64,000 nt of DNA from Colwellia sp. PAMC 20917 (GCF_001767295.1 NZ_CP014944.1:3286001-3350000); one strand, 5' to 3'. Positions 8,549 through 18,308 are shown, counted from the stretch's first letter. Notes: generated by a model from the letters alone, not told the origin. Numbers and translations are program-made.

Positions 8549-10294
8549 TTAACGCATATCATTAAATTCAATATCATAGCTAAGACCTTGTCCAACCTCA
8601 GAATGTGCGACTATTGTGCCATTCAATGTGTCAGTAACTAATTCGTTAATGATATGAGTGCCTAAGCCTGTGCCTCCAGTACCACTTTTGGTGGTATAAA
8701 AAGGGTCAAATATTTGTGGTAATTTATTTTGAGGAACACCAACACCATTATCTTGGTAATGCAGATATAAACGTTCACCTTTTAGTTTTGCACCTATGGT
8801 AATCGTGCCATTCTCTATACCATCAAATCCATGGATAATAGAATTAATTATTAGGTTAGTAAATATTTGTGATATTGCCCCCGCATGGCAATAAATGTCA
8901 ATATTATCAACACAGTTTACGTTAATCGTATGTTTAGTTTTCTTTAATTTTGGCTGCAAAGATTGAATGATTTCATGCAGGTATTGTGCAACATTAATCT
9001 TGCGTGTTTTATTGCTGGTTTGATCAACAGCGACTTGTTTATAACTGGTGATCAAATCAGATGCGCGATTAAGATTGTTAAAGAGTAAATGTAAACTTTG
9101 GTCAGCATTTTTAGTGAAGTCATCTAATGATCGTTTGGTTAGTTTTTGGTCGTCGACATCATTTTTTAACGAATTTAACAAATCTGATAAATAACTGGTT
9201 GAGGTAATACTGACACCAATAGGGGTATTAATTTCATGGGATATTTCCGCGGATAATTTACCTAAAATAGCCATTTTTTCTGCATCAAGTAAACGTTCTT
9301 GCGCTTTTTTGAGTTCTAGAATCGAGTTTTTTAATTCTTGGTTGGTCTTTGTTAAGGTTTGTTCTGTTTGGCTGCGGCGAATATTTTCAGCTTTTAACTG
9401 TTTTTGTTGCTCGATAAGTTCACGCTGTTGTTTATTCATTTCAAGCATGGTGGTACTTAGCGATGATGTTTTTTTAGCGACTTCTTGTTCTAATACTAAA
9501 TTTTGATCGTCAAGTTTATGATTCGCCATTAATATTTCTTGCTTTGCGGTACTCAGTCGATTTTGATATTGCACCAGCTCATCGAGCAGATTGTTGTAAG
9601 CTCTTTGTAAAATGTTCAGCTCGTTATTTTCATAATTCATGGTATGAAGCTTTGAAGCTTCGGGATCGTCTATATCAAAATGGTTAATTTGTTCTGTCAG
9701 TTCATTAAGCGGATTTGTTAATAAGCTGGAAAAGGCGAGGGAAAATAAAATAACTAACGCGGCTGTTTTTACCATCGCATTACCGATTAAAAAATATATA
9801 CCCACTTCAATACGATCGAAAATCACTTCATTACTTGATAAGAGAACGACGGTCCCCACTTTTGTTGTTCGACCAGAAAACTCAAAGATGAGTTGAAATG
9901 AATGGCCGAATAATCCTTCAGCAAAAGAGCTAATGACAGTAGATTCACTATTTAAGGTGACTTTATCTACTTGATTAAGAAGTTCACCCTCGGAATACTC
10001 ACCTAATTGCGCAATGATTTGATCATTTTCATCGGTAACAACAATCCCTTTTATCATAGGAATGGCGACTAATCCCACAGCAATATCAACAGCTTGCTGC
10101 GTATTTAACTCCCAAACAGCACGTGTTAAACTGCTGCTAAATGTTTTTTCTAAGGTCAGTAACTCACTGTTTATGTGGCTCTTAGTGTTAATGTATTCAG
10201 CACCAATTTGCACGCAGGTGACAATAAAGGTTAAAACAAAATAAACCGAGAGCACTCGGGTCAATAGTTTTCGAGAAATGCTTGTTACCTTCAT
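8549..10294 (-). CDS. Orphan transmembrane sensor histidine kinase
   Basis: This 581-residue inner-membrane kinase has transmembrane segments at about 12-32 and 164-190 bracketing a periplasmic sensor of some 130 residues. A HAMP-like segment follows, then a coiled coil (about 240-340) and a HisKA domain with phosphoacceptor His353 in SHEINTP. The ATPase domain has an N box (NLIINSIIHG), a G1 box (DNGVGVP) and a GTGGTGLGT glycine-rich lid, all intact. No receiver or response regulator gene is adjacent, so its partner lies elsewhere. The periplasmic stretch TRAVWELN resembles sensors of this architecture in marine Alteromonadales, but the ligand cannot be told. GAAG precedes the ATG. Confidence 0.85.
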   Translation of the reverse strand: MKVTSISRKLLTRVLSVYFVLTFIVTCVQIGAEYINTKSHINSELLTLEKTFSSSLTRAVWELNTQQAVDIAVGLVAIPMIKGIVVTDENDQIIAQLGEYSEGELLNQVDKVTLNSESTVISSFAEGLFGHSFQLIFEFSGRTTKVGTVVLLSSNEVIFDRIEVGIYFLIGNAMVKTAALVILFSLAFSSLLTNPLNELTEQINHFDIDDPEASKLHTMNYENNELNILQRAYNNLLDELVQYQNRLSTAKQEILMANHKLDDQNLVLEQEVAKKTSSLSTTMLEMNKQQRELIEQQKQLKAENIRRSQTEQTLTKTNQELKNSILELKKAQERLLDAEKMAILGKLSAEISHEINTPIGVSITSTSYLSDLLNSLKNDVDDQKLTKRSLDDFTKNADQSLHLLFNNLNRASDLITSYKQVAVDQTSNKTRKINVAQYLHEIIQSLQPKLKKTKHTINVNCVDNIDIYCHAGAISQIFTNLIINSIIHGFDGIENGTITIGAKLKGERLYLHYQDNGVGVPQNKLPQIFDPFYTTKSGTGGTGLGTHIINELVTDTLNGTIVAHSEVGQGLSYDIEFNDMR

Positions 10295-10477
10295 TTTATC
10301 TTCTTTATTATGATACCTAGCTTAATTCTAGACATTTTACGGTAGGTTAAAAGTATTTTCTGCTATAAGAATGATTTTTATTCAATATAAAGTGTTTTAT
10401 CTCTTTTTAAACGAAATAATTTTTTCTTTTAAATTGCTTTGGCTTATACGAAGTCTTTCTTAGCTAAATTTATCAAA

Positions 10478-10525
10478 TTGTCATAAACTTTTAAAAAATA
10501 ATTCATAATGTCACAAAAATGTCAT
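10478..10525 (+). promoter_or_regulatory. Tandem Pho boxes upstream of the porin gene
   Basis: ATGTCAC-AAAA-ATGTCAT at 10508-10525 is a 7-4-7 direct repeat that fits the PhoB-binding Pho box (CTGTCAT half sites, 11-base period). A second TTGTCAT half site at 10478 opens a weaker copy. They sit 88-135 bases before the porin ATG, so PhoB would activate this gene under phosphate starvation. Confidence 0.75.
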
Positions 10526-10612
10526 ATAAATTAGGCAGAATATGCGGCAAATAATTAGTTAATTTAAATCGTTCTTAATATAAAAGACTCTGTCACCCAA
10601 TAAGGTATATAT

Positions 10613-11539
10613 ATGAAAATTTCTTACAGCACTCTTGCAGCGGCATTATTATCAACTCTTTCTGTATCAGCGTTTGCTGGTGATGTTGATATCTATGGTA
10701 AAGCCAATGTTACAGTTCAGTCATCAGATGACGGTACTGGTACTTACTCTGAAGTTAAAAGCAACGCTTCACGTATAGGTTTTAAAGGTGGTCAAGATTT
10801 GGGTAATGGCCTTGAAGTTATTTTTAAAGCCGAGTTTCAAGTCGACCTTGATGGTGATAGTGACAAGGGTGATAGCATTACTGACCGTAATCAATACATT
10901 GGTTTGAAAGGTAATTTCGGTGAAGTATTGTTAGGTATTAACGATACCGTGTTAAAACAGTCACAAGGCAAGGTTGACTTATTTAGTGATTTAAACGCAG
11001 ATATTAAACAGCTCTGGAAAGGTGAGAACCGCATGAGCGACACGGTTACTTACAAATCACCTAAGGTTAACGGTTTTCAACTGGGTGTTACTTATATTGC
11101 AGAAGATGAGGTTGATGGACAAGATGGTACTTCAATGGCCCTTTTTTATGGTGATAAAGCGCTTAAAAAATCTAAGTTCTATGCTGCTATCGCGGTAGAC
11201 TCAGAAGTAAAAGGTTATGATGCGGCCCGTTTAACCGTGCAGGGTAAACTCGCTGGTTTTACGTTAGGTGCTATTGTTCACAGACAAGAAAAAGTTTCTG
11301 ATGGCAGTGATGTCGAAGGTTTGTTGTTTTCAGCAAAATATGGCTTTGATAAAATTACAGTTAAAGGACAAGTACAAACGGCTAATTATGATGGCGGCGA
11401 TCGCCGTTCAGGTATGACTGTTGGCGTGGATTACGCCTTAGCGAAAAGTACTAAACTTTTTGCTTTTTACACGAGTTTTGATCTCGACAATGAAGCTGAT
11501 CAAGATTACTTAGCGACAGGCATAGAATACAAGTTTTAA
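10613..11539 (+). CDS. Putative phosphate-regulated outer-membrane porin
   Basis: The 308-residue protein starts with a clear signal peptide (cut after SVSAFA, about residue 22), then DVDIYGKANV, the usual first strand of Gram-negative porins of the Porin_4 type. It shows alternating beta strands throughout and ends in an aromatic residue (GIEYKF), the outer-membrane assembly signal. Strongly acidic loops (for example DLDGDSDKGDS at about 78-88) are present. Two Pho-box-like repeats lie upstream and phoBR follow directly, so it probably imports phosphate or organophosphates during phosphate limitation, as PhoE or OprP do in other bacteria; the substrate is an inference. It ends in a strong terminator. 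Confidence 0.88.
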   Translation: MKISYSTLAAALLSTLSVSAFAGDVDIYGKANVTVQSSDDGTGTYSEVKSNASRIGFKGGQDLGNGLEVIFKAEFQVDLDGDSDKGDSITDRNQYIGLKGNFGEVLLGINDTVLKQSQGKVDLFSDLNADIKQLWKGENRMSDTVTYKSPKVNGFQLGVTYIAEDEVDGQDGTSMALFYGDKALKKSKFYAAIAVDSEVKGYDAARLTVQGKLAGFTLGAIVHRQEKVSDGSDVEGLLFSAKYGFDKITVKGQVQTANYDGGDRRSGMTVGVDYALAKSTKLFAFYTSFDLDNEADQDYLATGIEYKF

Positions 11540-11561
11540 TTAATCACCGTATAGTAAAGAT

Positions 11562-11589
11562 AAAAAAGCGACTTTTGGTCGCTTTTTTT
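11562..11589 (+). terminator. Rho-independent terminator of the porin gene
   Basis: AAAAAAGCGAC at 11562-11572 pairs with GTCGCTTTTTT at 11578-11588 around a TTTTG loop, with a T run following. Confidence 0.92.
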
Positions 11590-11661
11590 ATAACTAGCGC
11601 TTTAGATGAAGATTAATAAATTAAGCTTTTGGCATGAAGATAAATGAATTAAACTTGTTGT

Positions 11662-11690
11662 GTGTAATATAAATGTCATAAAAAGTTATC
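11662..11690 (+). promoter_or_regulatory. Pho box upstream of phoB
   Basis: GTGTAAT-ATAA-ATGTCAT at 11662-11679 is a 7-4-7 direct repeat, followed after four more bases by a weaker third half site AGTTATC (11684-11690). It lies 46-74 bases before the phoB ATG and predicts autoregulation by PhoB. Confidence 0.72.
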
Positions 11691-11735
11691 ACAATGGTCA
11701 ATAAGTAAAGTGTAGTTAGACAACGGGAAGTTTAC

Positions 11736-12437
11736 ATGAATAGACAAATATTGGTTGTTGAAGATGAAGCGCCGATCAGGGAAATGATTACTTTTGTATT
11801 AGAGCAAAATGGTTTTAATGCTATTGAAGCTGAAGATTACGAACAGGCAAAAGCAAAGATTGTTGAGCCTTATCCTGATTTGATTTTATTGGATTGGATG
11901 CTGCCCGGAGGCACAGGTGTTAAGCTTGCTAAATCATTAAAACAGAATGAATATACGCGATCTATTCCTATTATAATGTTAACTGCTCGTGCCGATGAAG
12001 ACGACAAGGTTAAAGGTTTTGATGCGGGTGTTGATGACTATGTTACTAAGCCATTTTCGCCGAAAGAGCTTATAGCGCGTATCAAAGCTGTTATTCGCAG
12101 AGTTTCTCCAACTGCGCTCGAAGAAGCCATTGAATTTCATGGTATGAAACTTGACCCCATCGCCCACCGTGTTTCAATTAATGACCGCTCACTCGAGCTT
12201 GGACCAACGGAGTTTCGTTTATTACACTTTTTTATGACTCATACCGAGCGTGTTTATAGCCGTGAACAATTACTTGATAATGTTTGGGGTACCAATGTTT
12301 ATGTAGAAGACCGAACGGTAGATGTTCATATTAGACGATTACGCAAAGCGATTACTGGCGAAGGGCATGAAGACTTTATTCAAACCGTTCGAGGCTCTGG
12401 CTACCGATTCTCCGGAAAGCTTAAAACGAGTGCGTAA
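11736..12437 (+). CDS. phoB: Phosphate regulon response regulator PhoB
   Basis: PhoB is the DNA-binding response regulator that turns on phosphate-scavenging genes when phosphorylated by PhoR. The 233-residue protein has a receiver domain (1-120) with acidic pocket ED at 9-10, phosphoacceptor Asp53 in LLDWMLPG and Lys105 in TKPF. An OmpR-type winged helix (about 135-230) has LGPTEFRLL, the recognition segment [15 protein letters not shown] and the wing RGSGYRF. The sequence matches PhoB closely over its whole length. It is followed by phoR after 49 bases and preceded by a Pho box. Confidence 0.96.
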   Translation: MNRQILVVEDEAPIREMITFVLEQNGFNAIEAEDYEQAKAKIVEPYPDLILLDWMLPGGTGVKLAKSLKQNEYTRSIPIIMLTARADEDDKVKGFDAGVDDYVTKPFSPKELIARIKAVIRRVSPTALEEAIEFHGMKLDPIAHRVSINDRSLELGPTEFRLLHFFMTHTERVYSREQLLDNVWGTNVYVEDRTVDVHIRRLRKAITGEGHEDFIQTVRGSGYRFSGKLKTSA

Positions 12438-12486
12438 TACATAAGTATGCATTTTTATTATTATTTATAGGTAAAAACGACTCACT

Positions 12487-13782
12487 ATGTATTTTCGTTT
12501 ATCCGTAAAAAGTATTATCACGCGTTTACTGACTATATTGTCGGTAAGCGCGTTATTTGGTTTTTTAATTGGCCAAACTCTCCTCGTACTCTGTATCAGT
12601 ACCTTGGTTATTTTATGTTGGCATTATCACCATTTGCTTAAACTGATCAAGTGGCTGTGGCGCAGTAAGTCACTCTCTCCTCCACAATCTGAAGGTATCT
12701 GGGGGAAAATATATGATGGCCTGTACCGACAAATCAGACAGCATCGCCACAAACAAAAACAGCTAAACGAAAGAATTAGAAAATTCAGGGATGGTGCTGA
12801 AGCATTACCTGATGCTGCCTTAGTCTTATCTGATGAACTGACTATTTTGTGGGGTAATAAGAAAGCTCAGCGCATTTTAGGTATTCGTTGGCCGAGTGAT
12901 GTTGGTCAACGTATTGACAACCTTATTCGTTTTCCTGAATTTTCTAAATATCTAGAACTTGGTAATTTTGAACAGCCCTGTCATATTATTTCACCTATTA
13001 ACAGCGAATTACAGTTAGAGCTGCGCTTAATGGCTTATGGAAGTGACCAAGTACTCTTTCTTGCCCGAGACGTCAGTAAAATTAAAAGATTAGAAGAAAT
13101 GCGGCGTGACTTTGTTGCCAATGTTTCTCATGAACTCAAAACACCGCTTACCGTGGTGCGTGGTTATGTGGAAATGATACTGACCACTGAGCATGCGCTC
13201 GAGCCTCATTGGCAAAAAGCTTTTAGCACTATTGAAACTCAAGTATCACGTATGGACCGCTTAGTAGAACAGTTATTAGTTTTATCACGTGTAGAAAATC
13301 ATGCCGATGAAGAAAATAAACAACTTGTTGATATGCCTAAACTAATTAAAACATTGGTCGACGATGCCACTTGGCTTAACCAAGATAAACAACACAAAAT
13401 TACTGCTGATCTTAATGATGACTTATGGATTGAAGGCATAGATACTGAATTGAAAAGTGCTTGTGTTAACTTAATATCTAATGCTATTGCTTATACGCCT
13501 GCCCATGGTTCTATAGACATTTTATGGCAACGAAGTGGTAATAAGGCTAAGTTTTCTGTTAAAGATAATGGTCCTGGTATTCGTCCTGAACACGTTAACC
13601 GGATCACAGAACGATTCTTTAGAGTAGACAAGTCACGTTCTCGTGACACTGGTGGTTCAGGGTTAGGTCTATCAATTGTTAAACATGTTTTACATCACCA
13701 TAATGCCGAATTAGCCATTGAAAGCGAGTGGGGCAAGGGCAGTGAGTTCATTATTTACTTTGAAGCATTAAATAAAAAATAA
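12487..13782 (+). CDS. phoR: Phosphate regulon sensor histidine kinase PhoR
   Basis: PhoR phosphorylates PhoB when phosphate is scarce; it senses the PstSCAB-PhoU complex rather than phosphate itself. The 431-residue protein has two N-terminal transmembrane segments (about 12-45) with almost no periplasmic part, as expected for PhoR. A PAS domain (about 95-195) follows, then HisKA with His215 in SHELKTP and an ATPase domain with NLISNAI, DNGPGI and GGSGLGLSIV. It is downstream of phoB in the same direction and is likely co-transcribed. Confidence 0.95.
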   Translation: MYFRLSVKSIITRLLTILSVSALFGFLIGQTLLVLCISTLVILCWHYHHLLKLIKWLWRSKSLSPPQSEGIWGKIYDGLYRQIRQHRHKQKQLNERIRKFRDGAEALPDAALVLSDELTILWGNKKAQRILGIRWPSDVGQRIDNLIRFPEFSKYLELGNFEQPCHIISPINSELQLELRLMAYGSDQVLFLARDVSKIKRLEEMRRDFVANVSHELKTPLTVVRGYVEMILTTEHALEPHWQKAFSTIETQVSRMDRLVEQLLVLSRVENHADEENKQLVDMPKLIKTLVDDATWLNQDKQHKITADLNDDLWIEGIDTELKSACVNLISNAIAYTPAHGSIDILWQRSGNKAKFSVKDNGPGIRPEHVNRITERFFRVDKSRSRDTGGSGLGLSIVKHVLHHHNAELAIESEWGKGSEFIIYFEALNKK

Positions 13783-13793
13783 CCTTATTTACC

Positions 13794-13821
13794 GCACCTT
13801 ATTCACTAGTGAGTAAGGTGC
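13794..13821 (+). terminator. Hairpin after phoR
   Basis: GCACCTTATTCACT and AGTGAGTAAGGTGC form a near-perfect 14-base stem with one G-U pair, 11 bases after the phoR stop. No T run follows, so it may stabilise the transcript end rather than terminate by itself. Confidence 0.6.
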
Positions 13822-14118
13822 CGATAGCGCTTTATTTGCTAAACGTGGCTTATCTACCAAGGTTAACTAACTTCAGCACACGCTAAATTTTTATCATTAT
13901 AATAATTATGCCGTGGTATTTTTATCCTAATCTTTTATCTGAAAATTCACCGCTTTAATGATGAACGCTATTATTTGATGTGTTAATTCTTATTTCGCCG
14001 TAAGTTCCAGTAATACTACTCGTTATAAAGTCGTAGCTAGGGTCTAACTATTCGCCTTTATCTTTGAACTAAGGAGAGAAATTGACTAAATGTTGTTTAT
14101 ATACCTATATATCGATCA
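13822..14118. other. Intergenic region between phoR and the pstS Pho boxes
   Basis: About 300 bases of AT-rich DNA. I see no gene, repeat or clear hairpin in it. Confidence 0.6.
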
Positions 14119-14169
14119 CTGTAATATAAGTGTCATAAACCTTAAATATAATTGTCACATAAACTTTAT
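14119..14169 (+). promoter_or_regulatory. Tandem Pho boxes upstream of pstS
   Basis: CTGTAAT-ATAA-GTGTCAT at 14119-14136 is a 7-4-7 direct repeat, and TTGTCAC-ATAA-ACTTTAT at 14152-14169 is a second, weaker one 33 bases later. They lie 78-128 bases before the pstS start. Confidence 0.78.
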
Positions 14170-14246
14170 ATAGTGTTCATAAATTAATTAGCCCCAAACA
14201 AATTAATAATAATTTAATGGGGACAACACTCTCAGTGGAGAATAAC

Positions 14247-15212
14247 ATGGGTTTTAAACGTGCTTTAGGCGTTATAGGTTTAGCAAGCTTGGTGAGTTTC
14301 TCATCATTAGCAATGGATAAAAATTTACCTGAATATAAAAAAGTCAGTGGTATTTCAGGTAACTTATCTTCAGTGGGTTCAGATACCTTAGCAAACATGA
14401 TGACATTCTGGGCTGAGGAGTTTAAGCGCACTTACCCAAATGTGAATATACAAATTCAAGCCGCTGGTTCATCTACTGCGCCACCAGCATTAACAGAAGC
14501 CACTTCAAACTTAGGCCCTATGAGCCGTAAGATGAAGTCGCGTGAAATAGAAGCATTCGAAAAACGTTACGGCTATAAGCCAATGGCGGTTCGTGTTGCT
14601 ATTGACGCATTAGCGGTATTTGTTCATAAAGATAACCCTATTAAAGGATTACGTATTGATCAAGTCGATGCTATTTTCTCAAATAACCGCAAATGTGGTG
14701 CTGATAAAGATGCAGACCGTTGGGGCGACTTAGGTTTAACAGGTGACTGGGAAGCAAAAGACATTCAACTTTATGGTCGTAACTCAGTTTCTGGTACTTA
14801 CGGTTATTTTAAAAAGAAAGCCCTTTGTAAAGGTGATTTTAAAAACACGGTTAATGAACAACCAGGCTCAGCTTCAGTCGTTCAATCAGTATCTTCTTCA
14901 CTAAACGGTATTGGATATTCTGGTATCGGTTATACAACTTCAGGTGTTCGTGCTTTAGCTTTGTCTAAAAAAGGTGACAACTATGTTGAAGCTAATATGG
15001 CGAATGCTATATCGAAAAAATACCCACTATCTCGTTTCCTATACGTTTATGTAAATAAGCATCCAAACAAGCCATTAGCGCCAATGGATGCTGAATTTTT
15101 AACTATGGTACTTTCTAAGTCAGGTCAAAAGATTGTTGAGAAGGATGGTTATATTCCATTACCGAACTCAGTTGTTCAAAAAGAATTGAAAAAATTAGGT
15201 ATTAAGCTTTAA
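14247..15212 (+). CDS. pstS: Periplasmic phosphate-binding protein PstS
   Basis: PstS captures inorganic phosphate in the periplasm for the PstCAB ABC transporter. I place the start at the ATG at 14247, where GGAG lies about ten bases upstream and the signal peptide ([18 protein letters not shown], cut near AMA) begins; an upstream in-frame ATG would add ten unlikely residues. The mature protein has phosphate-binding blocks [19 protein letters not shown] and [10 protein letters not shown], as in the long PstS group of marine bacteria. pstC, pstA, pstB and phoU are not adjacent, so the transporter must be encoded elsewhere. Pho boxes precede it and a strong terminator follows. Confidence 0.93.
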   Translation: MGFKRALGVIGLASLVSFSSLAMDKNLPEYKKVSGISGNLSSVGSDTLANMMTFWAEEFKRTYPNVNIQIQAAGSSTAPPALTEATSNLGPMSRKMKSREIEAFEKRYGYKPMAVRVAIDALAVFVHKDNPIKGLRIDQVDAIFSNNRKCGADKDADRWGDLGLTGDWEAKDIQLYGRNSVSGTYGYFKKKALCKGDFKNTVNEQPGSASVVQSVSSSLNGIGYSGIGYTTSGVRALALSKKGDNYVEANMANAISKKYPLSRFLYVYVNKHPNKPLAPMDAEFLTMVLSKSGQKIVEKDGYIPLPNSVVQKELKKLGIKL

Positions 15213-15235
15213 GTAAAAGCACCAATACCACTTTG

Positions 15236-15266
15236 AAAAGGCCTGGCTTATGTCAGGCCTTTTTGT
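15236..15266 (+). terminator. Rho-independent terminator of pstS
   Basis: AAAAGGCCTG at 15236-15245 pairs with CAGGCCTTTT at 15254-15263, followed by further T. Confidence 0.92.
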
Positions 15267-15556
15267 TTTCTATGGCACTCGTAAAAACCTAAAAGTTCAT
15301 CAAAATCATTAGGGGAGGTAAGGCCATTTTCAGTTAATACTTATTTTTTTAGTTTTTTAGTTTAGTCGCCAGGAGTTAACCGTAACTTTACGGGAGCATT
15401 ATTGAAGGGGAAAGAGGAGGGATCTTGTTTACTAGATTCTTTTTAACATCAGGGTTAAGCAAGTCTATGAATAAAATATCACGGGATTATCAAGCCCAAA
15501 GAAGTATTGATAAGTGGGCTAATAAAACCGTGTAGATTAAGTTACTATTCAACAGA
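15267..15556. other. Intergenic region between pstS and the ACT-domain gene
   Basis: No convincing gene. The longest start-to-stop frame with a purine-rich stretch before it is a 23-codon plus-strand frame at about 15467-15535, without family features. Confidence 0.5.
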
Positions 15557-16054
15557 TTAACGGGAAATATCAATCATTAAATCGTCAGCAAGATCTTCTA
15601 ATGCATTTATTAAGCTTGGTGTTTGTTCTTTATTAACCGCTAAGGTTATTTTTGCTTTAAATAGTCGCTGGCCAGTATGTGGCGCATTATCTTGCTCGCT
15701 GACAAGCTTTATCATGTTACCCCCTTGATGGTGAATAACCGCAGATATTTCTTCTACAATACCTTCTCGATCGTTTGCTGTTAGCTCTAAAACTACCGGT
15801 GATTCATCGTTTATTTGGCTAGGGGCAGTTTTTTCGATAATGACTTTAAAACCGTCCAGTGTTGTAATTGCACGAGTTAGCGCTTCACATTGAGCTTGCT
15901 CTACCGCTATTTCGAGTACACCAGCAAAACAGCCCGACAAATGATGTAAACTACTGGTTTGCCAGTTACCTTGGTGTTGTTTAATGACTTTGGATAAAGT
16001 TTCGACTAAACCAGGACGGTCTTTGGTAATAAATGAAATAACTAAGTGATTCAT
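15557..16054 (-). CDS. GcvR-like tandem ACT-domain regulator
   Basis: The 165-residue protein consists of two ACT domains. The first begins MNHLVISFITKDRPGLVETL (about 1-75) and the second VVLELTANDREGIVEEISAV (about 85-160). This layout is that of the glycine cleavage system repressor GcvR, which in E. coli binds GcvA when glycine is low. ACT domains bind amino acids, so an amino-acid-sensing cytoplasmic role is likely. No gcv genes are nearby, so the target is inferred. It lies 36 bases downstream of the PilZ gene on the same strand and may share its transcript. Confidence 0.8.
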   Translation of the reverse strand: MNHLVISFITKDRPGLVETLSKVIKQHQGNWQTSSLHHLSGCFAGVLEIAVEQAQCEALTRAITTLDGFKVIIEKTAPSQINDESPVVLELTANDREGIVEEISAVIHHQGGNMIKLVSEQDNAPHTGQRLFKAKITLAVNKEQTPSLINALEDLADDLMIDISR

Positions 16055-16090
16055 AATGTTCCTCTATAAAGCAAGGCGAATGTCATCATA

Positions 16091-16471
16091 TTAAGCAAGG
16101 CGTGATAATTGTGAAAGTTCTTTATGTAACTGGCTTTCATCACCTAAATTTAATTCAACTAACCGTCTTAAATGGGTCACACTGTCAATATCGATAGCAT
16201 TACATTGCAAGCCTACTTCACACTGTAAACCTAGCTTGTCATTTTCTTCATGAACGACAGCAATATGCATTTCAACGATTGATTCGCCATTAACTAAGTC
16301 AAAATGTAATAAGCCTAACTTACCTTTTAATGACTTTTCAGCTTTAGGCATAGTAACCAAAGCGCCATTAAGTGAAATGTCGTGGATAGTAACTGGATAA
16401 TTCTGCTGTTCAACCTCTAATATCGCATTGATTGAAAACAAAACTCGCGTGAATTGACGTCTATTTTCCAT
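16091..16471 (-). CDS. PilZ-domain cyclic-di-GMP-binding protein
   Basis: The 126-residue protein opens with ENRRQFTR, which carries the RxxxR motif, and has DISLNG (about 32-37), the D/NxSxxG motif. Together these are the c-di-GMP-binding signature of PilZ domains. It is a single-domain effector in the cytoplasm that probably works through protein contact. The window also encodes a GGDEF and a GGDEF-EAL protein, which could supply or remove the ligand. It precedes the GcvR-like gene in the same direction. Confidence 0.88.
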   Translation of the reverse strand: MENRRQFTRVLFSINAILEVEQQNYPVTIHDISLNGALVTMPKAEKSLKGKLGLLHFDLVNGESIVEMHIAVVHEENDKLGLQCEVGLQCNAIDIDSVTHLRRLVELNLGDESQLHKELSQLSRLA

Positions 16472-16522
16472 TGCTTAAGTTCAAATTATAAATGGGTATC
16501 TTCAGCATAGCTCCCTTTTAGC

Positions 16523-16575
16523 AAAAAGGCACTTTATTCGTGTGGATTTTTATAAAACCACAAAAATAAAGTGCC
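16523..16575 (-). terminator. Rho-independent terminator of ettA
   Basis: Read on the minus strand, GGCACTTTATT pairs with AATAAAGTGCC, with an inner TGTGG/CCACA pair, and a TTTTT run follows (the A run at 16523-16527). It lies about 50 bases past the ettA stop. Confidence 0.85.
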
Positions 16576-16591
16576 GATAACTATTTAATAA

Positions 16592-16621
16592 CTAATAGAT
16601 AATTTAAAAATTATCTATTAG
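16592..16621. repeat. Perfect 14-base inverted repeat beside the ettA stop
   Basis: CTAATAGATAATTT at 16592-16605 and AAATTATCTATTAG at 16608-16621 are exact reverse complements separated by two bases. All-AT-rich hairpin between the ettA stop and its terminator; function unknown, possibly mRNA 3'-end protection. Confidence 0.7.
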
Positions 16622-16628
16622 CTTTAGC

Positions 16629-18308
16629 TTAGCCAATTTTTTTGTATCTAATTCTGTGAGGCTCAGTCGCCGCAGGGCCCAGTGTTTTCTTTAACCAAGC
16701 TTCATAGTCAGTAAAATTACCTTCATAGAAGTTAATCTTACCTTCATCACGGTAATCTAAAATGTGAGTTGCAATGCGGTCAAGGAACCAACGGTCATGC
16801 GAGATAACCATGGCACAACCAGGGAACTCTAACAACGCTTCTTCAAGCGCACGTAAAGTTTCAACATCAAGATCGTTGGTTGGTTCATCAAGCAGTAATA
16901 CGTTACCGCCGGTTTGCACTAGTTTAGCTAAATGAACTCGGTTACGTTCACCACCAGACAACTCACCGATGATCTTTTGTTGATCGTTACCTTTAAAGTT
17001 AAAACGGCTGACATAAGCACGGCTTGGAATTTCAAAATTACCAATTTGTAATATCTCATGGCCTTGAGATATTTCTTGGTAGACGGTTTTACTATTGTCC
17101 ATGTCATCACGGAACTGATCTACACTGGCAAGTTTAACCGTATCACCTAACTCTACATTACCTGAGTCTGGTTTTTCTGCGCCTGACATTATTTTAAACA
17201 ATGTTGACTTACCTGCGCCGTTTGGTCCGATAATGCCAACAATAGCACCTTTTGGCACACTAAAACTTAAGTCATCAATGAGTACTCTGTCACCAAAAGA
17301 TTTTGTTAAGTTATTAACATCTAAAACCTTATCCCCTAGACGAGGTCCAGGTGGAATGTAAAGTTCGTTGGTTTCATTACGTTTTTGATGATCTTGACTA
17401 TTAAGCTCTTCAAAGCGCGCCATACGGGCTTTACTTTTTGATTGACGAGCTTTCGGATTTGAACGCACCCATTCAAGTTCTTGCTTGATGGTTTTTTGTA
17501 GTGCACTTTCACCTTTACTTTCTTGTGCAAGACGTGCATCTTTTTGTTCTAGCCATGAAGAATAGTTACCTTCATAAGGAATACCGTGCCCTCTATCAAG
17601 CTCTAGAATCCAACCCGCTACATTATCAAGGAAGTATCTATCATGGGTAATTGCTACCACAGTGCCTGGATAATCGTGTAAGAATCGCTCTAACCAAGCA
17701 ACAGACTCAGCATCTAAATGGTTAGTGGGTTCATCAAGTAATAACATGTCTGGTTTTTCGAGCAATAAACGACAAAGCGCGACACGACGGCGTTCACCAC
17801 CACTTAGTACCGCGATTTTTTGATCCCATTCAGGTAAGCGTAAAGCATCAGCCGCACGTTCTAAAACGTTATCAAGATTATGACCATCTTGCGCATTAAT
17901 AATATCTTCTAAATCGCCTTGCTCTTTGGCTAAGGCATCAAAATCAGCGCCTTCTTCTGCATATTCGTTATAGACTTGGTCTAAACGAGCCATAGCATTT
18001 TTAACTTCAGCAACCCCTTCTTCAACAGCTTCACGCACTGTTTGGCTTTCATCAAGTTGAGGCTCTTGCGGTAAGTAACCAATTTTTGTACCGGCTAGAG
18101 ATGTTGCTTCACCTTCAAAATCTTTATCAACACCTGCCATAATTCGAAGCAGCGTTGATTTACCTGAACCGTTTAAACCTAAAACACCAATTTTAACGCC
18201 AGGGAAAAATGAAAGACTAATATCTTTAAGTATTGTTCTTTTAGGTGGAACCACTTTTGATACGCGGTTCATCGACATGATAAATTTATCTGGTAATGGT
18301 TGTGCCAT
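16629..18308 (-). CDS. ettA: Energy-dependent translational throttle protein EttA (ABC-F ATPase)
   Basis: EttA binds the ribosomal E site and gates entry into elongation according to the ATP/ADP ratio. The 559-residue cytoplasmic protein has two ABC ATPase domains: Walker A GLNGSGKST (about 42-50) with signature LSGGERRRVAL, and GPNGAGKST (about 350) with LSGGERNRVHL. Both Walker B strands read LLLDEPTN. The linker (about 250-320) contains the P-site tRNA interaction motif, and KRNETNELYIPPGPRLGDKV matches EttA rather than other ABC-F members. Length is 555 in E. coli. The fit is essentially full length. Confidence 0.97.
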   Translation of the reverse strand: MAQPLPDKFIMSMNRVSKVVPPKRTILKDISLSFFPGVKIGVLGLNGSGKSTLLRIMAGVDKDFEGEATSLAGTKIGYLPQEPQLDESQTVREAVEEGVAEVKNAMARLDQVYNEYAEEGADFDALAKEQGDLEDIINAQDGHNLDNVLERAADALRLPEWDQKIAVLSGGERRRVALCRLLLEKPDMLLLDEPTNHLDAESVAWLERFLHDYPGTVVAITHDRYFLDNVAGWILELDRGHGIPYEGNYSSWLEQKDARLAQESKGESALQKTIKQELEWVRSNPKARQSKSKARMARFEELNSQDHQKRNETNELYIPPGPRLGDKVLDVNNLTKSFGDRVLIDDLSFSVPKGAIVGIIGPNGAGKSTLFKIMSGAEKPDSGNVELGDTVKLASVDQFRDDMDNSKTVYQEISQGHEILQIGNFEIPSRAYVSRFNFKGNDQQKIIGELSGGERNRVHLAKLVQTGGNVLLLDEPTNDLDVETLRALEEALLEFPGCAMVISHDRWFLDRIATHILDYRDEGKINFYEGNFTDYEAWLKKTLGPAATEPHRIRYKKIG

